Positions 44,627 to 54,656 are shown, counted from the stretch's first letter. The stretch is 64,000 nucleotides of DNA from GCA-2748575 sp965222725 (GCA_965222725.1 OZ244969.1:2046001-2110000); one strand, 5' to 3'. Numbers and translations: made by a program. The notes: generated from the sequence alone by a model not told the origin.

Positions 44627-45550
44627 ATGTTGGTTAATATTGCGATTTGCACCTGTTTGAGGGGGAAGCTGTTGTCAGAGGCGCTTGATAGCCTCATGGA
44701 AATGAAAGTTCCGGACGCTCATGACGTTTTGATAACTGTAATAGATAACGATGCCGAAAAGTCCGCGCTGCCGGTTGTAAATCGCTTTTCTCAGTCTGCT
44801 TTTCCTGTGTTATATGAATGCGAGGCAAAGCGAGGTATTCCGTTTGCACGTAACCGGGCGATTGATAAGGCACTGGAGTTCGATGCTGATTGTTTGGTCT
44901 TTATTGATGATGACGAAAAAGTAGATAAAGATTGGTTGGTCAAGTTGACGGGCCAATATTATCAGGAAAAAGCCAGAGCCGTTGTGTCAGGAGTGGTTGC
45001 GCCGTTGCTGCCGGCGTTTATGGATGAGAGTATTGAACAGTTCTTTCTCCGGCCCAAAAGGCTCACTGGTGAGCGCCTCAAGCATTGTGCAACCAATAAT
45101 GTGCTGATACCAGCTTATGTGTATAAAGAACTGGGTATCAGGTTTGATGAATCTTTCCCTTTAGCTGGTGGTGAAGATACATTGTTTTTCGCCGAGGCGG
45201 TCTTGCGGGGAGTGGAAATAGTAGTCTGCGCAGAGGCGGTTGTTTATGAGGAAATACCTTCTACCAGGCTGAATATGCGTTGGCTTGCCAAGAGGAAGTT
45301 CAGGGCTGGTATTACTCTGGCGATTGTCGATTTGCGAAATAACAAGTCGAGAGTACTTCAATTGGCTGGGGCGCTGTTCAAAGCACTATATTTGATTGCG
45401 TTGTCTGCGTGTCTGTATCTGGCAGGTAAAAGGAAGAAGGCCTGTTGGGAATTTTTGAGAGGTTATCGCACTTTAGGGAAAATATATGGTTTCCTGGGGA
45501 TGAGGAAATCAGATGCCTATAAATATATTGATAATTCGGATTTCCAGTAG
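44627..45550 (+). CDS. Glycosyltransferase family 2
   Basis: ATG 44627 preceded by AGGGTG. 307 residues: GT-A start MLVNIAICTCLRGKLLSEALDSL, donor/metal motif CLVFIDDDEKVDKDW (DDD, ~88-100), then NNVLIPAYVYKELGIRFDESFPLAGGEDTLFFAEAV (acceptor ED). A C-terminal hydrophobic segment (~250-275) may anchor it. It touches the O-antigen ligase gene with no gap. The DNA here looks AT-richer than the flanks. Confidence 0.88.
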   Translation: MLVNIAICTCLRGKLLSEALDSLMEMKVPDAHDVLITVIDNDAEKSALPVVNRFSQSAFPVLYECEAKRGIPFARNRAIDKALEFDADCLVFIDDDEKVDKDWLVKLTGQYYQEKARAVVSGVVAPLLPAFMDESIEQFFLRPKRLTGERLKHCATNNVLIPAYVYKELGIRFDESFPLAGGEDTLFFAEAVLRGVEIVVCAEAVVYEEIPSTRLNMRWLAKRKFRAGITLAIVDLRNNKSRVLQLAGALFKALYLIALSACLYLAGKRKKACWEFLRGYRTLGKIYGFLGMRKSDAYKYIDNSDFQ

Positions 45551-46843
45551 ATGGTTGCAAGTTTTTCCTGGCTCGATCGTAAGAAAGTCTCTTCACATAC
45601 TTTTCTGATTTTTGGTTTCTTTGCATTTTCTTTTCTGAGTCTGGTTCAGTCCTGGAATGATCTCTCGCGATTGTTTGTTTTTTTAGTCATGTTTCCGGCT
45701 GTTTTCTATGCCATTTACAAGGGTGCTTATAGGCCTGTAGGTTCTGTTGCCTGGACTCTCTTGTACCTGTTATTCGCTTACCTGTTCCTTTCTGCGACGG
45801 TTTTCAGTGAGTCTGGTGAAGTGCCCAGGTATGTTCGCTGGCTTGTTGGTACCTTGTGTTTTATTTGGGCTGTCTTTTTAATGGTAAAACATTGGCTCAA
45901 AAATCCGGGGACCTATGGCGCCGTGCTACTGACGATCGTTGCTGTCGCCAGCCTGTGGGCGCTTTTGGGATATCACGTTCTTGGAATAGCGGAATTCAAC
46001 CGCCTGTTTGAAGACGCAGTTACTAATAAGTATGGAACAAGACTGGCCTGGACGGGTTTTTTGGAGCATCCGATCAAAGGGCCATCTGTGGTGGTTGTCT
46101 TGTATGCTATAGGTACCGTACTCTTTGCGCTTTCCCGGCATCGGTCCTTGGGCAGGTTGATCGTCTGGTTTGTTGCCACTGCATTGGTTGTGGGATTGTG
46201 CATGTCCTCTGGTAGCCGCGGGCCGACAGCGAGTATGGCGGTTTTTCTTCTGGCGTTTTTTAGTGGTTTTGTGATGGTCGCGGCCAGGAAGCATGACAAC
46301 GTACTTTGGGTTCTTGGTATCGCTCTGGTGCTTGTCGGTGGGGCCGCGGGGATTTTCTACCTGGTAGACGGTCATCTGGTTGCCCAGAAATTGATATCTC
46401 GTGGCGATGGCAGGCGGTTTGAATTGTGGTCTGTTGTTTGGAATAGTCTCCCCGATTCGCTTTGGTTTGGCTGTGGGGTAGCCACAGAATTTGTGAATTG
46501 TTCGACTGGAAAAGCCCTTGAGGCTCACTTCGGGAGCGATATGTCCCATAGTCACAATGTGTTTATTCATGGCTTTGTAACTACAGGGGCGGTTGGATTA
46601 TTATTTTTTATTGCCCTGTTGGGCTCAATCCTGATCAATATTTTGCAGGCCAGGGTAAACTGGGAGGTTCGCTTCCTGTCTTTGTTGATCCTGCTGCTAT
46701 TCGTTCTCATTACAGGAACCGAAGGCTATCGCCTGATCTCATCCCCTAAAATGGATTGGTTTGTTGTCTGGCTGCCGGTAATTTTTGCCTGGAGTCTCGT
46801 TGTGCACTATGCAGAAGCCACTTCGGAAAACAATGATAGCTGA
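45551..46843 (+). CDS. O-antigen ligase (WaaL/Wzy-type) membrane protein
   Basis: 430 residues with about ten to twelve hydrophobic helices and a long periplasmic loop (~300-340) containing SDMSHSHNVFIHGFVTTG, the Wzy_C/O-antigen ligase pattern with key His, plus GSRGPTASMAVFLL earlier. It joins O-antigen to lipid A-core or polymerises a glycan; the two are hard to separate by sequence. Follows the GT2 gene immediately (TAG then ATG), so they form a unit. Confidence 0.85.
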   Translation: MVASFSWLDRKKVSSHTFLIFGFFAFSFLSLVQSWNDLSRLFVFLVMFPAVFYAIYKGAYRPVGSVAWTLLYLLFAYLFLSATVFSESGEVPRYVRWLVGTLCFIWAVFLMVKHWLKNPGTYGAVLLTIVAVASLWALLGYHVLGIAEFNRLFEDAVTNKYGTRLAWTGFLEHPIKGPSVVVVLYAIGTVLFALSRHRSLGRLIVWFVATALVVGLCMSSGSRGPTASMAVFLLAFFSGFVMVAARKHDNVLWVLGIALVLVGGAAGIFYLVDGHLVAQKLISRGDGRRFELWSVVWNSLPDSLWFGCGVATEFVNCSTGKALEAHFGSDMSHSHNVFIHGFVTTGAVGLLFFIALLGSILINILQARVNWEVRFLSLLILLLFVLITGTEGYRLISSPKMDWFVVWLPVIFAWSLVVHYAEATSENNDS

Positions 46844-46901
46844 GTGTGGGGTAAATATTGGACTATCCTTAACCAGGTAGTAGCCAAAGAGAGCAGTTTC
46901 C

Positions 46902-48152
46902 ATGCCCGGACAGTTAGTCAGTACCAAGGGATTTAACCTCAGTAATATCACCACGAAAGACCTTAACGGTGAGTGCGACCCTGAAACAGTCGGGTTGAGT
47001 AAGCATCAGATTGAGAACATCTGGAACGCCGTAACAGCCTGTTACGAAAGCGGTATCCACCCAGCCATCTCCGTCTGTATCCGCCGTCAGGGCAAAATCA
47101 TCCTTAACCGGGCCATTGGCCATACCCATGGTAATGAGCCGGGTGCTTTTGATGCCGCTAAATTGCGGCAGGCAACGCCGGATTCGCTTTTTAACCTCTA
47201 CTCCGCCTCCAAGGCCATCGCAGCGGTTGTCGTTCACCATATGGAAGAACAGGGTCTGGTGCACCTGGAAGACCCGCTCTGCTACTACCTCCCGGAATTC
47301 GAATCGCGGCGCAAGCGTTTTATCACCATTCGTCATGTGCTGCTGCATCAGGCGGGCATACCCAAAATCCCCCGGGATGCCCTGGACCTGGATCTGCTGC
47401 ATATTCCCGGTGAGGTGCGCCGCATTATGTCCGGTTCCCGGATGCAGTGGGGAGCCGGTCGCAAAACCGGGTATCATGCGATTACTGGCGGTTTCGTGAT
47501 TGGTGAGCTGGTGCAGGAAGTGACCGGCATGAACATCCGGGATTATCTGTATCGCCATTTTCTGGAGCCGTTGGGGTTTGACACCTTTAATTTCGGGGTG
47601 CCGGAAAACCGGGTGGGTGATGTCGCCCCCAATGTCTATACCGGTATTCCGTTACCGGGCTGGGCGGAAAAGTTTGCCGAGCGCGTATTGGGGGTGACCT
47701 ACCGGGATGCCATTGAATTATCCAACGATCCGCGCTTTCTGACAGCGATAATACCAGCGGCCAATATCATCGGTACTGCTGAAGAGACCAGCCGATTCTA
47801 TGAAATGCTGCTTCGCGGCGGTGAGCTGGGCGGGGTGAGGGTGCTCAAGCCTGAAACCATTCGCCGGGCCACGGCTGAACAGGTGCATTCCACCCTGGAT
47901 CGAATGCTGGGAATGCCCATGCGTTACAGTCTGGGGTTTATGCTGGGGCGGTCTCGTCTGAGCCTCTATGGCAGCGGTACACCAAGGGCATTCGGACATC
48001 TCGGTATGGTTAATATTGCCGGTTATGCAGACCCGGACCGGGATATTTCAGTGGGCATTCTCAATAACGGCAAGCCAGGTATCACAACGGGTATGATTCG
48101 TTTTTACAACATAATGAATGTCATCGCCAAGGCTATTCCTGTAGCCCACTGA
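46902..48152 (+). CDS. Serine hydrolase of the beta-lactamase (class C/EstB) family
   Basis: 416 residues. The SxxK motif is in NLYSASKAIAAVVVHHM (SASK), the Tyr in the second motif is KTGYHAITGGFVIGELVQEVTG, and the third motif region is GHLGMVNIAGYADP. No signal peptide, so probably cytoplasmic and acting on small esters or lactones rather than cell wall. Not linked to neighbours; a glycan-locus border gene. Substrate unknown. Confidence 0.86.
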   Translation: MPGQLVSTKGFNLSNITTKDLNGECDPETVGLSKHQIENIWNAVTACYESGIHPAISVCIRRQGKIILNRAIGHTHGNEPGAFDAAKLRQATPDSLFNLYSASKAIAAVVVHHMEEQGLVHLEDPLCYYLPEFESRRKRFITIRHVLLHQAGIPKIPRDALDLDLLHIPGEVRRIMSGSRMQWGAGRKTGYHAITGGFVIGELVQEVTGMNIRDYLYRHFLEPLGFDTFNFGVPENRVGDVAPNVYTGIPLPGWAEKFAERVLGVTYRDAIELSNDPRFLTAIIPAANIIGTAEETSRFYEMLLRGGELGGVRVLKPETIRRATAEQVHSTLDRMLGMPMRYSLGFMLGRSRLSLYGSGTPRAFGHLGMVNIAGYADPDRDISVGILNNGKPGITTGMIRFYNIMNVIAKAIPVAH

Positions 48153-48287
48153 TAACAAAGGAGGTTGTTGGTCGTTGGCCGTACTTGTCCATTCCTGATA
48201 ATTCAAGGATGTTACAAGGAATAAATGTTGACCAGAGTGAGCCTGATTTGCCTATAATTTGCCAAAAACCGAAGTTCGAGGTGTGAC

Positions 48288-48947
48288 TTGATTCGCGCAG
48301 TTGTTGTCTCCTTGCTGTTTTTGTTGTCTTTTCCGGCGGTTGCCGGGGAAACGTTGGTTATTGCGGCCAAGCAGATCCGTGGCATGATCGATAGCCCGTC
48401 GACCGGGATTTTTGTGAATATGCTGCGGGCAGTGGAGCAGGCCAGCGATATGCAGTTCAATATTCTGGTATTACCCCCGGCGCGGGCCGTGCACATGTTT
48501 GAAACGGGTGGGGCAGACGTGCTGCTGCCGCACCCCCACAAGACATCGGCTTTTGCCAAACCCATCTATACCAAGAAATCCTATATCTTCTATCAGTGTG
48601 ATACTGAGCCAAGCCGCACCTATGAGGACCTCGCTAATCGCGCCGTGGCCCTGACCCGTGGATATCAATACGACCATGAGGCGATACGTCGGCACGCCAG
48701 GGAAGTCGTTATAGTTTCCAGCGACGAGATCGCCCTGCGGATGCTGAATCAGAAACGAGTGGATGCCGTGGTGGGTGAAGAGACCTCGTTCAACGCCATT
48801 ATCACCGACGAGAACCTGACACAGGTGTGCTACGACAAGCATGCCGTAGTGGATACCAGTCAGGTTTACCTGATGTTCTCCCATCAGAAGCACCTGGAAA
48901 ACGCCGAAAAGCTGATTAACTCTCTGCTGGAATCGCTGCCCCAATAA
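48288..48947 (+). CDS. Periplasmic substrate-binding-like protein, TTG start
   Basis: 219 residues beginning at a TTG with GAGGTG 6 nt upstream; no ATG in frame fits. Signal peptide (LLFLLSFPAVAG). The mature part resembles the family-3 solute-binding proteins: GIFVNMLRAVEQASDMQFNILVLPPARAVHMFETGGADVLLPHPHK, then ALTRGYQYDH. No transporter gene adjoins it, so it may be an orphan sensor or binding protein. Confidence 0.75.
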   Translation: MIRAVVVSLLFLLSFPAVAGETLVIAAKQIRGMIDSPSTGIFVNMLRAVEQASDMQFNILVLPPARAVHMFETGGADVLLPHPHKTSAFAKPIYTKKSYIFYQCDTEPSRTYEDLANRAVALTRGYQYDHEAIRRHAREVVIVSSDEIALRMLNQKRVDAVVGEETSFNAIITDENLTQVCYDKHAVVDTSQVYLMFSHQKHLENAEKLINSLLESLPQ

Positions 48948-49064
48948 AGCTCGTGATAGATACGGTCATTGTCGCCTGTGAGTAATGCTGGCAAGAATTC
49001 TGAAAGGCGTTCCCGTCGGTTTGTGATAGTCTGCCCCCTTGTAATTAATGGCGGGGTTTTGTAA

Positions 49065-50261
49065 ATGCCACAGGACAGGTCGTTTGATGTAGTCATTGTG
49101 GGTGGTGGTGCAGCGGGGCTATTTTGTGCTTCGCTGGCGGCTGCCCGTGGCAAGCGGGTGGTCGTCATTGAGCGTACCGCCAAAGTGGGCAAAAAAATCC
49201 TGATGTCCGGGGGCGGGCGCTGTAACTTCACCAATCTGGATGTTACGCCGGAACATTATTTGTCGGCGAATCCACATTTCTGTAAATCCGCTCTGAGCCG
49301 CTATACCCAATGGGATTTTATTGGGTTAGTGTGTGATTACGGTATTCCCTACCACGAAAAGAAACTGGGGCAGCTTTTTTGTGACAACAGCGCCAAGGAT
49401 ATCCTGAACCTGTTGCTGGCAGAATGCGATAAACAGGGTGTCACCATACAGACCCATTGTGATATCCGCTCCGTCATTCATGGCGGTGAAGGTTATAAAC
49501 TGGAAACGGACAAAGGGGTGTTTCACGGGCAGGCCGTGGTGATTGCCTCCGGTGGGCTTTCCATTCCTACCATGGGTGTGACTGGGTTCGGCTACGAGGT
49601 GGCCCGACAGTTTGGTCTGGACGTGTTGCCCACTTCTGCTGCCCTGGTGCCTTTTACATTGGGGGCACCCTGGATTGAAGTTGCCGACCGCCTGAGCGGG
49701 CTGTCGGTAGATGTCACCGCCAGTAATGAGCGTGCTGCGTTTCGTGAAAACCTGCTGATGACGCACCGGGGGCTGAGTGGCCCCGCCATGCTGCAGCTGT
49801 CGTCCTATTGGCAGAGCGGGGAAGCCATCAGCATGGATTTGCTACCGGAAACCGATGCCGGCCAATGGTTGCTGGAGAATAAAACACAACAGCCCAAAGT
49901 GTTGTTGCGTACCCTGCTGAACCGGGCGTTGCCCAAAAAGCTGGTGCAGGAACTGGAAGCGGCCTTGTGGCAGCACAGGGCGGAAATACCCCTTGGAGAA
50001 TGGAAAAACGAACACCTGGAGGCTGTCGGAGAGCACTTGAATCACTGGAATCTGACCCCATCCGGCACCGAGGGTTATCGAACGGCAGAAGTCACATTGG
50101 GTGGCGTTGCCACGGAAGGGTTGTCTTCCAAAACCATGGAAAGCCGCAACCAGTCCGGGTTGTTTTTTATTGGTGAAGTGGTGGATGTTACCGGCCACCT
50201 GGGAGGCTTTAATTTTCAGTGGGCCTGGTCATCGGCCTACGCGGCTGCACAGGCATTATAA
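49065..50261 (+). CDS. HI0933-type FAD/NAD(P)-dependent flavoprotein
   Basis: 398 residues: VVIVGGGAAGLFCASLAAARGKRVVVIERTAKVGKKILMSGGGRCNFTN is the FAD-binding and family signature, ending with GLFFIGEVVDVTGHLGGFNFQWAWSSAYAAAQA. HI0933 (YhiN, BaiN-like) proteins are flavoproteins with little-known function, linked in some bacteria to bile acid or RNA redox reactions. Well separated from other genes on either side. Confidence 0.92.
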   Translation: MPQDRSFDVVIVGGGAAGLFCASLAAARGKRVVVIERTAKVGKKILMSGGGRCNFTNLDVTPEHYLSANPHFCKSALSRYTQWDFIGLVCDYGIPYHEKKLGQLFCDNSAKDILNLLLAECDKQGVTIQTHCDIRSVIHGGEGYKLETDKGVFHGQAVVIASGGLSIPTMGVTGFGYEVARQFGLDVLPTSAALVPFTLGAPWIEVADRLSGLSVDVTASNERAAFRENLLMTHRGLSGPAMLQLSSYWQSGEAISMDLLPETDAGQWLLENKTQQPKVLLRTLLNRALPKKLVQELEAALWQHRAEIPLGEWKNEHLEAVGEHLNHWNLTPSGTEGYRTAEVTLGGVATEGLSSKTMESRNQSGLFFIGEVVDVTGHLGGFNFQWAWSSAYAAAQAL

Positions 50262-50337
50262 TGGCGCATTACCCATAACGGTTATACACAGACAATACAA
50301 AAACCAATACTGATTAAAAACAATAATTGAGTTACTT

Positions 50338-51942
50338 ATGTTCACAGTCTTCATCCGATCCGGCGAGGGAAAGGTGCTGGATGAGCGGTTTATCAGGGAT
50401 GAAAGAGCAACCATCGGTGCAGGAAAAGAAAACAGCATCATACTGGAAAGCCGTAAAGTGGCTAAGTCCCATGCCTTGTTTGAAGTGCGGGACGACGGCG
50501 TTTACGTTTCCAACCGGGCCAGAATGAAATCGGTACTGGTGGGCGGCCACAAAATTGATTGCTATGGGCCGTTGACGGTTAACGACAAAATCCAGATTGC
50601 GGACTTTCATCTTCAAGTGAAAGTGACTCACCTTGATCCGGAACAGGATGGCAGCGAAAGCGGTAGTCGTCAGGACCATACCCGCGCGCTATACAAGGAG
50701 TGGCAGCGCAATCTGCACAAGCTGGTAGAGAATCAGCTCAAGTCCCACGCTATAGGCCTTAAATCGGAAAACGCCAACACCCTCATAAAAAGTGTCGTCA
50801 GTGAACTGGCGACAGAGCTGAAAGGTGTGCCTCATGAAGTGGACCGCACCAAGCTGGCCATGCGGGTTTACGGTGAGATTGCCGGCTTTGGCCCGTTGGA
50901 CAGCCTGATGGCGAACAAAGCCATCAGCGAAATCATGGTGAACAGCTGTGATGAAATTTTTTATCAGGAAAACGGTGAGAACAAACTTTTTTCCGGATAC
51001 TTCACTGATAACGAAGCGTTGCAGGGGATCATGTCCAGAATGGTGTCCATGGCCGGCCGCCATATCGACAGTAAATCCCCCCTGGTGGATGCCACCTTGC
51101 CAGACGGCACACGTATTAACGCTGTGATTCCCCCTCTGGCGACCCGGGGGCCTTCGTTGACGATACGCAAGATCAGTCTGGAAACCCTGAGCGCTTCTCA
51201 TCTTATCAACAAAGACACCATCAACAGTGCCCAGTTGAGTTTCCTTAAATTGGCCGTTGCCAATCGCAAGAATATTGTGATTTCCGGCGGCACCGGCACC
51301 GGCAAATCCACCCTGCTGAATGTGCTGTCCTCCTTTATTCCCGAGATCGAGCGTATCGTTACTATTGAGGACGCCGCAGAACTGACACTGAATCACCGCA
51401 ATCGTGTGGCGCTGGAATCGCGACCGCCAGATGCCTACGGTGAGGGTGAAATCAAAATCCGTGATCTGGTGAAAAACGCCCTGCGCATGAGCCCCGATCG
51501 TATTGTTGTGGGCGAGTGTCGGGGTGGAGAAGCCCTGGATATGCTGCAGGCAATGAATACCGGGCATGACGGCTCCCTGACCACCATTCATGCCAACTCC
51601 CCCAGGGATTGTATTGGTCGTCTTGAGGTGCTGGTACTCATGTCCGGCGTGGAGTTGCCGCTGACGGCGATTCGCAACCAGATTGCCTCGTCCGTTGATA
51701 TTATCGTTCAGGTGACCCGTTTCCCCTGTGGCTCCCGTAAGGTCACCAGCATCACCGAAGTCTGTGGTATGGAAGGCGGTACGATCCAGCTGGGGGAGTT
51801 GTTCCGCTACGAGCAGAATGGTTACGATGAATCGGGCCGGGTTAATGGGCGTTTCCTGGCGACAGGTATTGTTCCGCGTTTTTACGAGTCTCTCCGGGAA
51901 CGCGGTATTGGGGTGGATATGTCGGTATTCCAGAATCCCTGA
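50338..51942 (+). CDS. FHA domain fused to CpaF-type secretion ATPase
   Basis: 534 residues. Residues ~1-95 form an FHA-like domain in which canonical phosphothreonine-binding residues look altered: IGR is IGA (ATIGAGKENSI) and the SR of the SRxHA motif is AK (VAKSHALF), with the His kept. Residues ~120-530 form a CpaF/TadA-type ATPase: Walker A GGTGTGKST (317-325), the ASP box region DLVKNALRMSPDRIVVGECRGGEALDML, and HDGSLTTIHANSPRD. Tad/type IV pilus partners are absent nearby. A 36-residue membrane peptide follows. Confidence 0.9.
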   Translation: MFTVFIRSGEGKVLDERFIRDERATIGAGKENSIILESRKVAKSHALFEVRDDGVYVSNRARMKSVLVGGHKIDCYGPLTVNDKIQIADFHLQVKVTHLDPEQDGSESGSRQDHTRALYKEWQRNLHKLVENQLKSHAIGLKSENANTLIKSVVSELATELKGVPHEVDRTKLAMRVYGEIAGFGPLDSLMANKAISEIMVNSCDEIFYQENGENKLFSGYFTDNEALQGIMSRMVSMAGRHIDSKSPLVDATLPDGTRINAVIPPLATRGPSLTIRKISLETLSASHLINKDTINSAQLSFLKLAVANRKNIVISGGTGTGKSTLLNVLSSFIPEIERIVTIEDAAELTLNHRNRVALESRPPDAYGEGEIKIRDLVKNALRMSPDRIVVGECRGGEALDMLQAMNTGHDGSLTTIHANSPRDCIGRLEVLVLMSGVELPLTAIRNQIASSVDIIVQVTRFPCGSRKVTSITEVCGMEGGTIQLGELFRYEQNGYDESGRVNGRFLATGIVPRFYESLRERGIGVDMSVFQNP

Positions 51943-52030
51943 CGCCGGGCCCGGTGACGGCACGTTTCTTGTAGTCAGTAATTCAAAGCGCACAGGCGCC
52001 TGGATGGACTAACTGAAGAAGGTGACATCA

Positions 52031-52141
52031 ATGCATGAAGACGAAGCAAAAGCAGAATTAAAACAACTGCTTACGGTGCATATCGGGTTTTCCCTGGCGG
52101 GAATCTGCTGTCTGGTTTTCCATTTCATGAACCAGATTTAA
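52031..52141 (+). CDS. 36-residue membrane peptide after the FHA-CpaF gene
   Basis: ATG 52031 with AAGGTG 6 nt upstream. Residues 1-15 are hydrophilic (MHEDEAKAELKQLL) and 17-36 hydrophobic (VHIGFSLAGICCLVFHFMNQ), so one TM helix with acidic N-terminus. Too short for homology by eye. It starts 88 bp after the ATPase stop and may be co-transcribed. Confidence 0.5.
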   Translation: MHEDEAKAELKQLLTVHIGFSLAGICCLVFHFMNQI

Positions 52142-52289
52142 CACCCTCTGCACCAATAAAGAGCGCTTTTTTCAACCGCTCACTGCCTTTTCTCGCAAAC
52201 CGGGCCGGCTCTGCCGGCGCCAGGTATTACGCATCCGTTACAAACAGTGCTATCTTTTTACCGGAATACTAAAAGGATAAGACTGTCAC

Positions 52290-53513
52290 GTGCCCGACAA
52301 ACAACTCTCCGATGTCCGTGCTGTCCTGAACCACGGCTTCGTGAAGCTCCGTTTTCGTGAGCCGCTGGAAGCCGATTTTATCAGCAACTATCAAAGCCAC
52401 GCGCTGCGCAGCTTCCGCACCAATGTCCGCTATATTTTTGTCATCTACCTGATCCTGGGGCTGGGAATCGTCCTTCTGGTTCCTTCAGACCACCTGGATG
52501 TATGGCCCTATTCCCACGGTTTGCTGGGGTTGATCATTCTCGTGGCCGCCATCTGCGTACACACTGAAAAGCTCAACAGGTTTTATCAGGTCTACACCGG
52601 CCTTTGTGCAACAGCCGGTATTGTCCTGACGGTGAACGCGCCCTATTTTTTTCGTGACCCGACCGTGTCGCAGGTGGCACAAATGGGGGTGTTTTATGCC
52701 GTGATGGTGGTTTACACCATGTTGGGCCTCCGCTTTGTTGCCGCAACCGTATCTGCCTGGATTGCCGGCGCTCTGGCGGTACTGTCAGCTTTATTGATGG
52801 ATCTGCCTTTTAACTGGCTCTTTTTTCATGAAACCTTTACCGGCGCCAGCGTGCTGGGCATGGTGCTGTGTTACATCGCCGAACATCGCTCCCGCACGGT
52901 TTTTTTGCAATCCAGGCTGCTGGAACTGGAAAAAAGTAAAAGCGATTCGCTGGCACTGGAAATGGAGCGTATGTCCCGGGAGGATCCGCTTACAGGTCTT
53001 GCCAACCGGCGTTATTTTGATGATGTTTACCAAAGGGAATGGCGCCGAATGCAGCGGGACGGTGTCTCCCTTTCCATCATGTTTGTGGATATCGATTTCT
53101 TTAAGAACTACAACGACTTTTACGGCCATCAGAAAGGCGATGAGTGCATCCGGGCGGTGGCGGATATCATTGCCAGTCAGGCCAAACGAGCCGGTGATCT
53201 GGCGGCACGCTATGGTGGGGAGGAGTTTGTGGTGGTGTACCCGCAAACCAGCGCCGATGCCATCGAAAGCATCGCGCAAAGAACCTTGATTGAAGTCCGT
53301 AAAGGGGCGATACCTCATGAACAATCCCAGGCGGCTGACATTGTCACGGTCAGTATCGGTATAGCCACCGTCATTCCGTCAAAAAAGCTGAGTCCTGATG
53401 ATGCTTTAAAGCAAGCAGATGCCGCCCTCTACCGGGCTAAGTCTCAGGGGCGTAATCAGTGGTCGGCAGCGGAAGATTTCCAGATACCCGCTTATACCAC
53501 ACCTACGGGATAA
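52290..53513 (+). CDS. Membrane diguanylate cyclase (GGDEF)
   Basis: 407 residues from GTG 52290. About six TM helices (~42-205), a short linker, then a GGDEF domain with DPLTGLANRRYFDD, IMFVDIDFFKNYND and the active site RYGGEEFVV (GGEEF). The RxxD inhibitory site, four residues plus before the active site, is not evident (the stretch is AKRAGDLAARYGGEEF). It makes c-di-GMP from two GTP. The N-terminal region looks like a membrane sensor with no known ligand. Confidence 0.9.
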   Translation: MPDKQLSDVRAVLNHGFVKLRFREPLEADFISNYQSHALRSFRTNVRYIFVIYLILGLGIVLLVPSDHLDVWPYSHGLLGLIILVAAICVHTEKLNRFYQVYTGLCATAGIVLTVNAPYFFRDPTVSQVAQMGVFYAVMVVYTMLGLRFVAATVSAWIAGALAVLSALLMDLPFNWLFFHETFTGASVLGMVLCYIAEHRSRTVFLQSRLLELEKSKSDSLALEMERMSREDPLTGLANRRYFDDVYQREWRRMQRDGVSLSIMFVDIDFFKNYNDFYGHQKGDECIRAVADIIASQAKRAGDLAARYGGEEFVVVYPQTSADAIESIAQRTLIEVRKGAIPHEQSQAADIVTVSIGIATVIPSKKLSPDDALKQADAALYRAKSQGRNQWSAAEDFQIPAYTTPTG

Positions 53514-53531
53514 AAAGGGGCGGTCATACTG

Positions 53532-54605
53532 TCAGGGCTCCGGATACCAGCTACCATCCGGGTTCTTCCGCATCCAGAAATACGAGGCCCACCGGAACCG
53601 GCCCGGCAGTTCCATTGATGGCATGGTGCAGTTGATCCGGGATCTGCCAACCGGTGGCAAGGGAACTTGCGGGATTGTTACGATAATAGCGGCATCCGTT
53701 CTTTTTGTACTGAGCTCGGTTTTTCCCTGGAAAGACAGGTAACAGTTCAATTGATTAACGTTGCCTTCTTCCGGCTGAAACGTCAGGGTCAGGCCATCGG
53801 AAAAGCCGGATTGATTGGTAATAATCCGACAGTTCGGGACGATCTTTTTGAGATTCATTGGCAGGCTGCTGACTTTAGTCCTGAACTGCTCCATGGCACC
53901 GAAGTTGTTATTCATGGGGAAGCGCGGCAGTGCCGTCATATCATACCCGGCTCCGACGGCTCCGGACTGTTGGCCAAACCCGGTGAATCCCATGCTTTCC
54001 ACCAGCCGGCTGATTTCTTTTGTGTGTTCGCCATAGGGGTAGGCCAGCAGTTTGTGTTTCTGGTCGGTATTCTGTTCGATCAGTGTTTGCGCTTCGCTGA
54101 TTTCCTTCTGCACTCTTTCCAGCCATTCACTGTCGGATTCCCTGTCCAGTTTCCGTACCAGATGCGCATGGCTATGGGTGTGGTTTGCGATGGTGGCCTT
54201 CTGGTTTGCCATCTCCTTCAATTGTTGCCAGGTCATGAATCCCTGGTTTTTTTGCTCCACTGGTCGGGTTGATACAAACACCGTGAATGGCCACCCGCGT
54301 TTCTTTAATAATGGAAATGCCCTGTGGTAAATGGAGTCATAGGCATCGTCAAACGTAATGCTGACAACCTTGTCGGGAATGGGTTTGCCGTTACTGATCT
54401 GCTCTACCAGGCGGGGTAACGACCAGACGGTGAAGCCGTTGTCTTCCAGATATTCCATGTGGGTTTCAAACAGTGCCGGAGAGATGCTGGTAATTCTTGG
54501 TGTTTCATCGCTGACATGATGGTATTGAAGGATAACAGCAGCTTGTGTCGTTGCAGTCAGGCACAGGCCTGTGAGTGCGATGAACCAAAAGCGAAATGAT
54601 TTCAT
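53532..54605 (-). CDS. Polysaccharide deacetylase family protein
   Basis: The start is chosen at 54605, where the signal peptide (FWFIALTGLCLTATTQAA) begins; a longer frame reaches 54656. 357 residues. NodB-type motifs: VVSITFDDAYDS (FDD, metal Asp pair), NHTHSHAHL (metal His pair) and LLAYPYGEHTKE. It removes acetyl groups from polysaccharide in the periplasm. The C-terminal ~100 residues form an additional beta-rich domain. Converges on the GGDEF gene, with 18 bp between stops. Confidence 0.88.
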   Translation of the reverse strand: MKSFRFWFIALTGLCLTATTQAAVILQYHHVSDETPRITSISPALFETHMEYLEDNGFTVWSLPRLVEQISNGKPIPDKVVSITFDDAYDSIYHRAFPLLKKRGWPFTVFVSTRPVEQKNQGFMTWQQLKEMANQKATIANHTHSHAHLVRKLDRESDSEWLERVQKEISEAQTLIEQNTDQKHKLLAYPYGEHTKEISRLVESMGFTGFGQQSGAVGAGYDMTALPRFPMNNNFGAMEQFRTKVSSLPMNLKKIVPNCRIITNQSGFSDGLTLTFQPEEGNVNQLNCYLSFQGKTELSTKRTDAAIIVTIPQVPLPPVGRSRINCTMPSMELPGRFRWASYFWMRKNPDGSWYPEP

Positions 54606-54656
54606 TGGCAGGGATCTTTCGTGCAGTTTCCAGTCTGGTAATAACGATGTATGCAA

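Noticed and set aside
50689..51993. Open frame (434 residues) opposite the CpaF ATPase
   Set aside because: His/Gln/Gly-rich shadow sequence, no motifs; the plus strand has Walker motifs.
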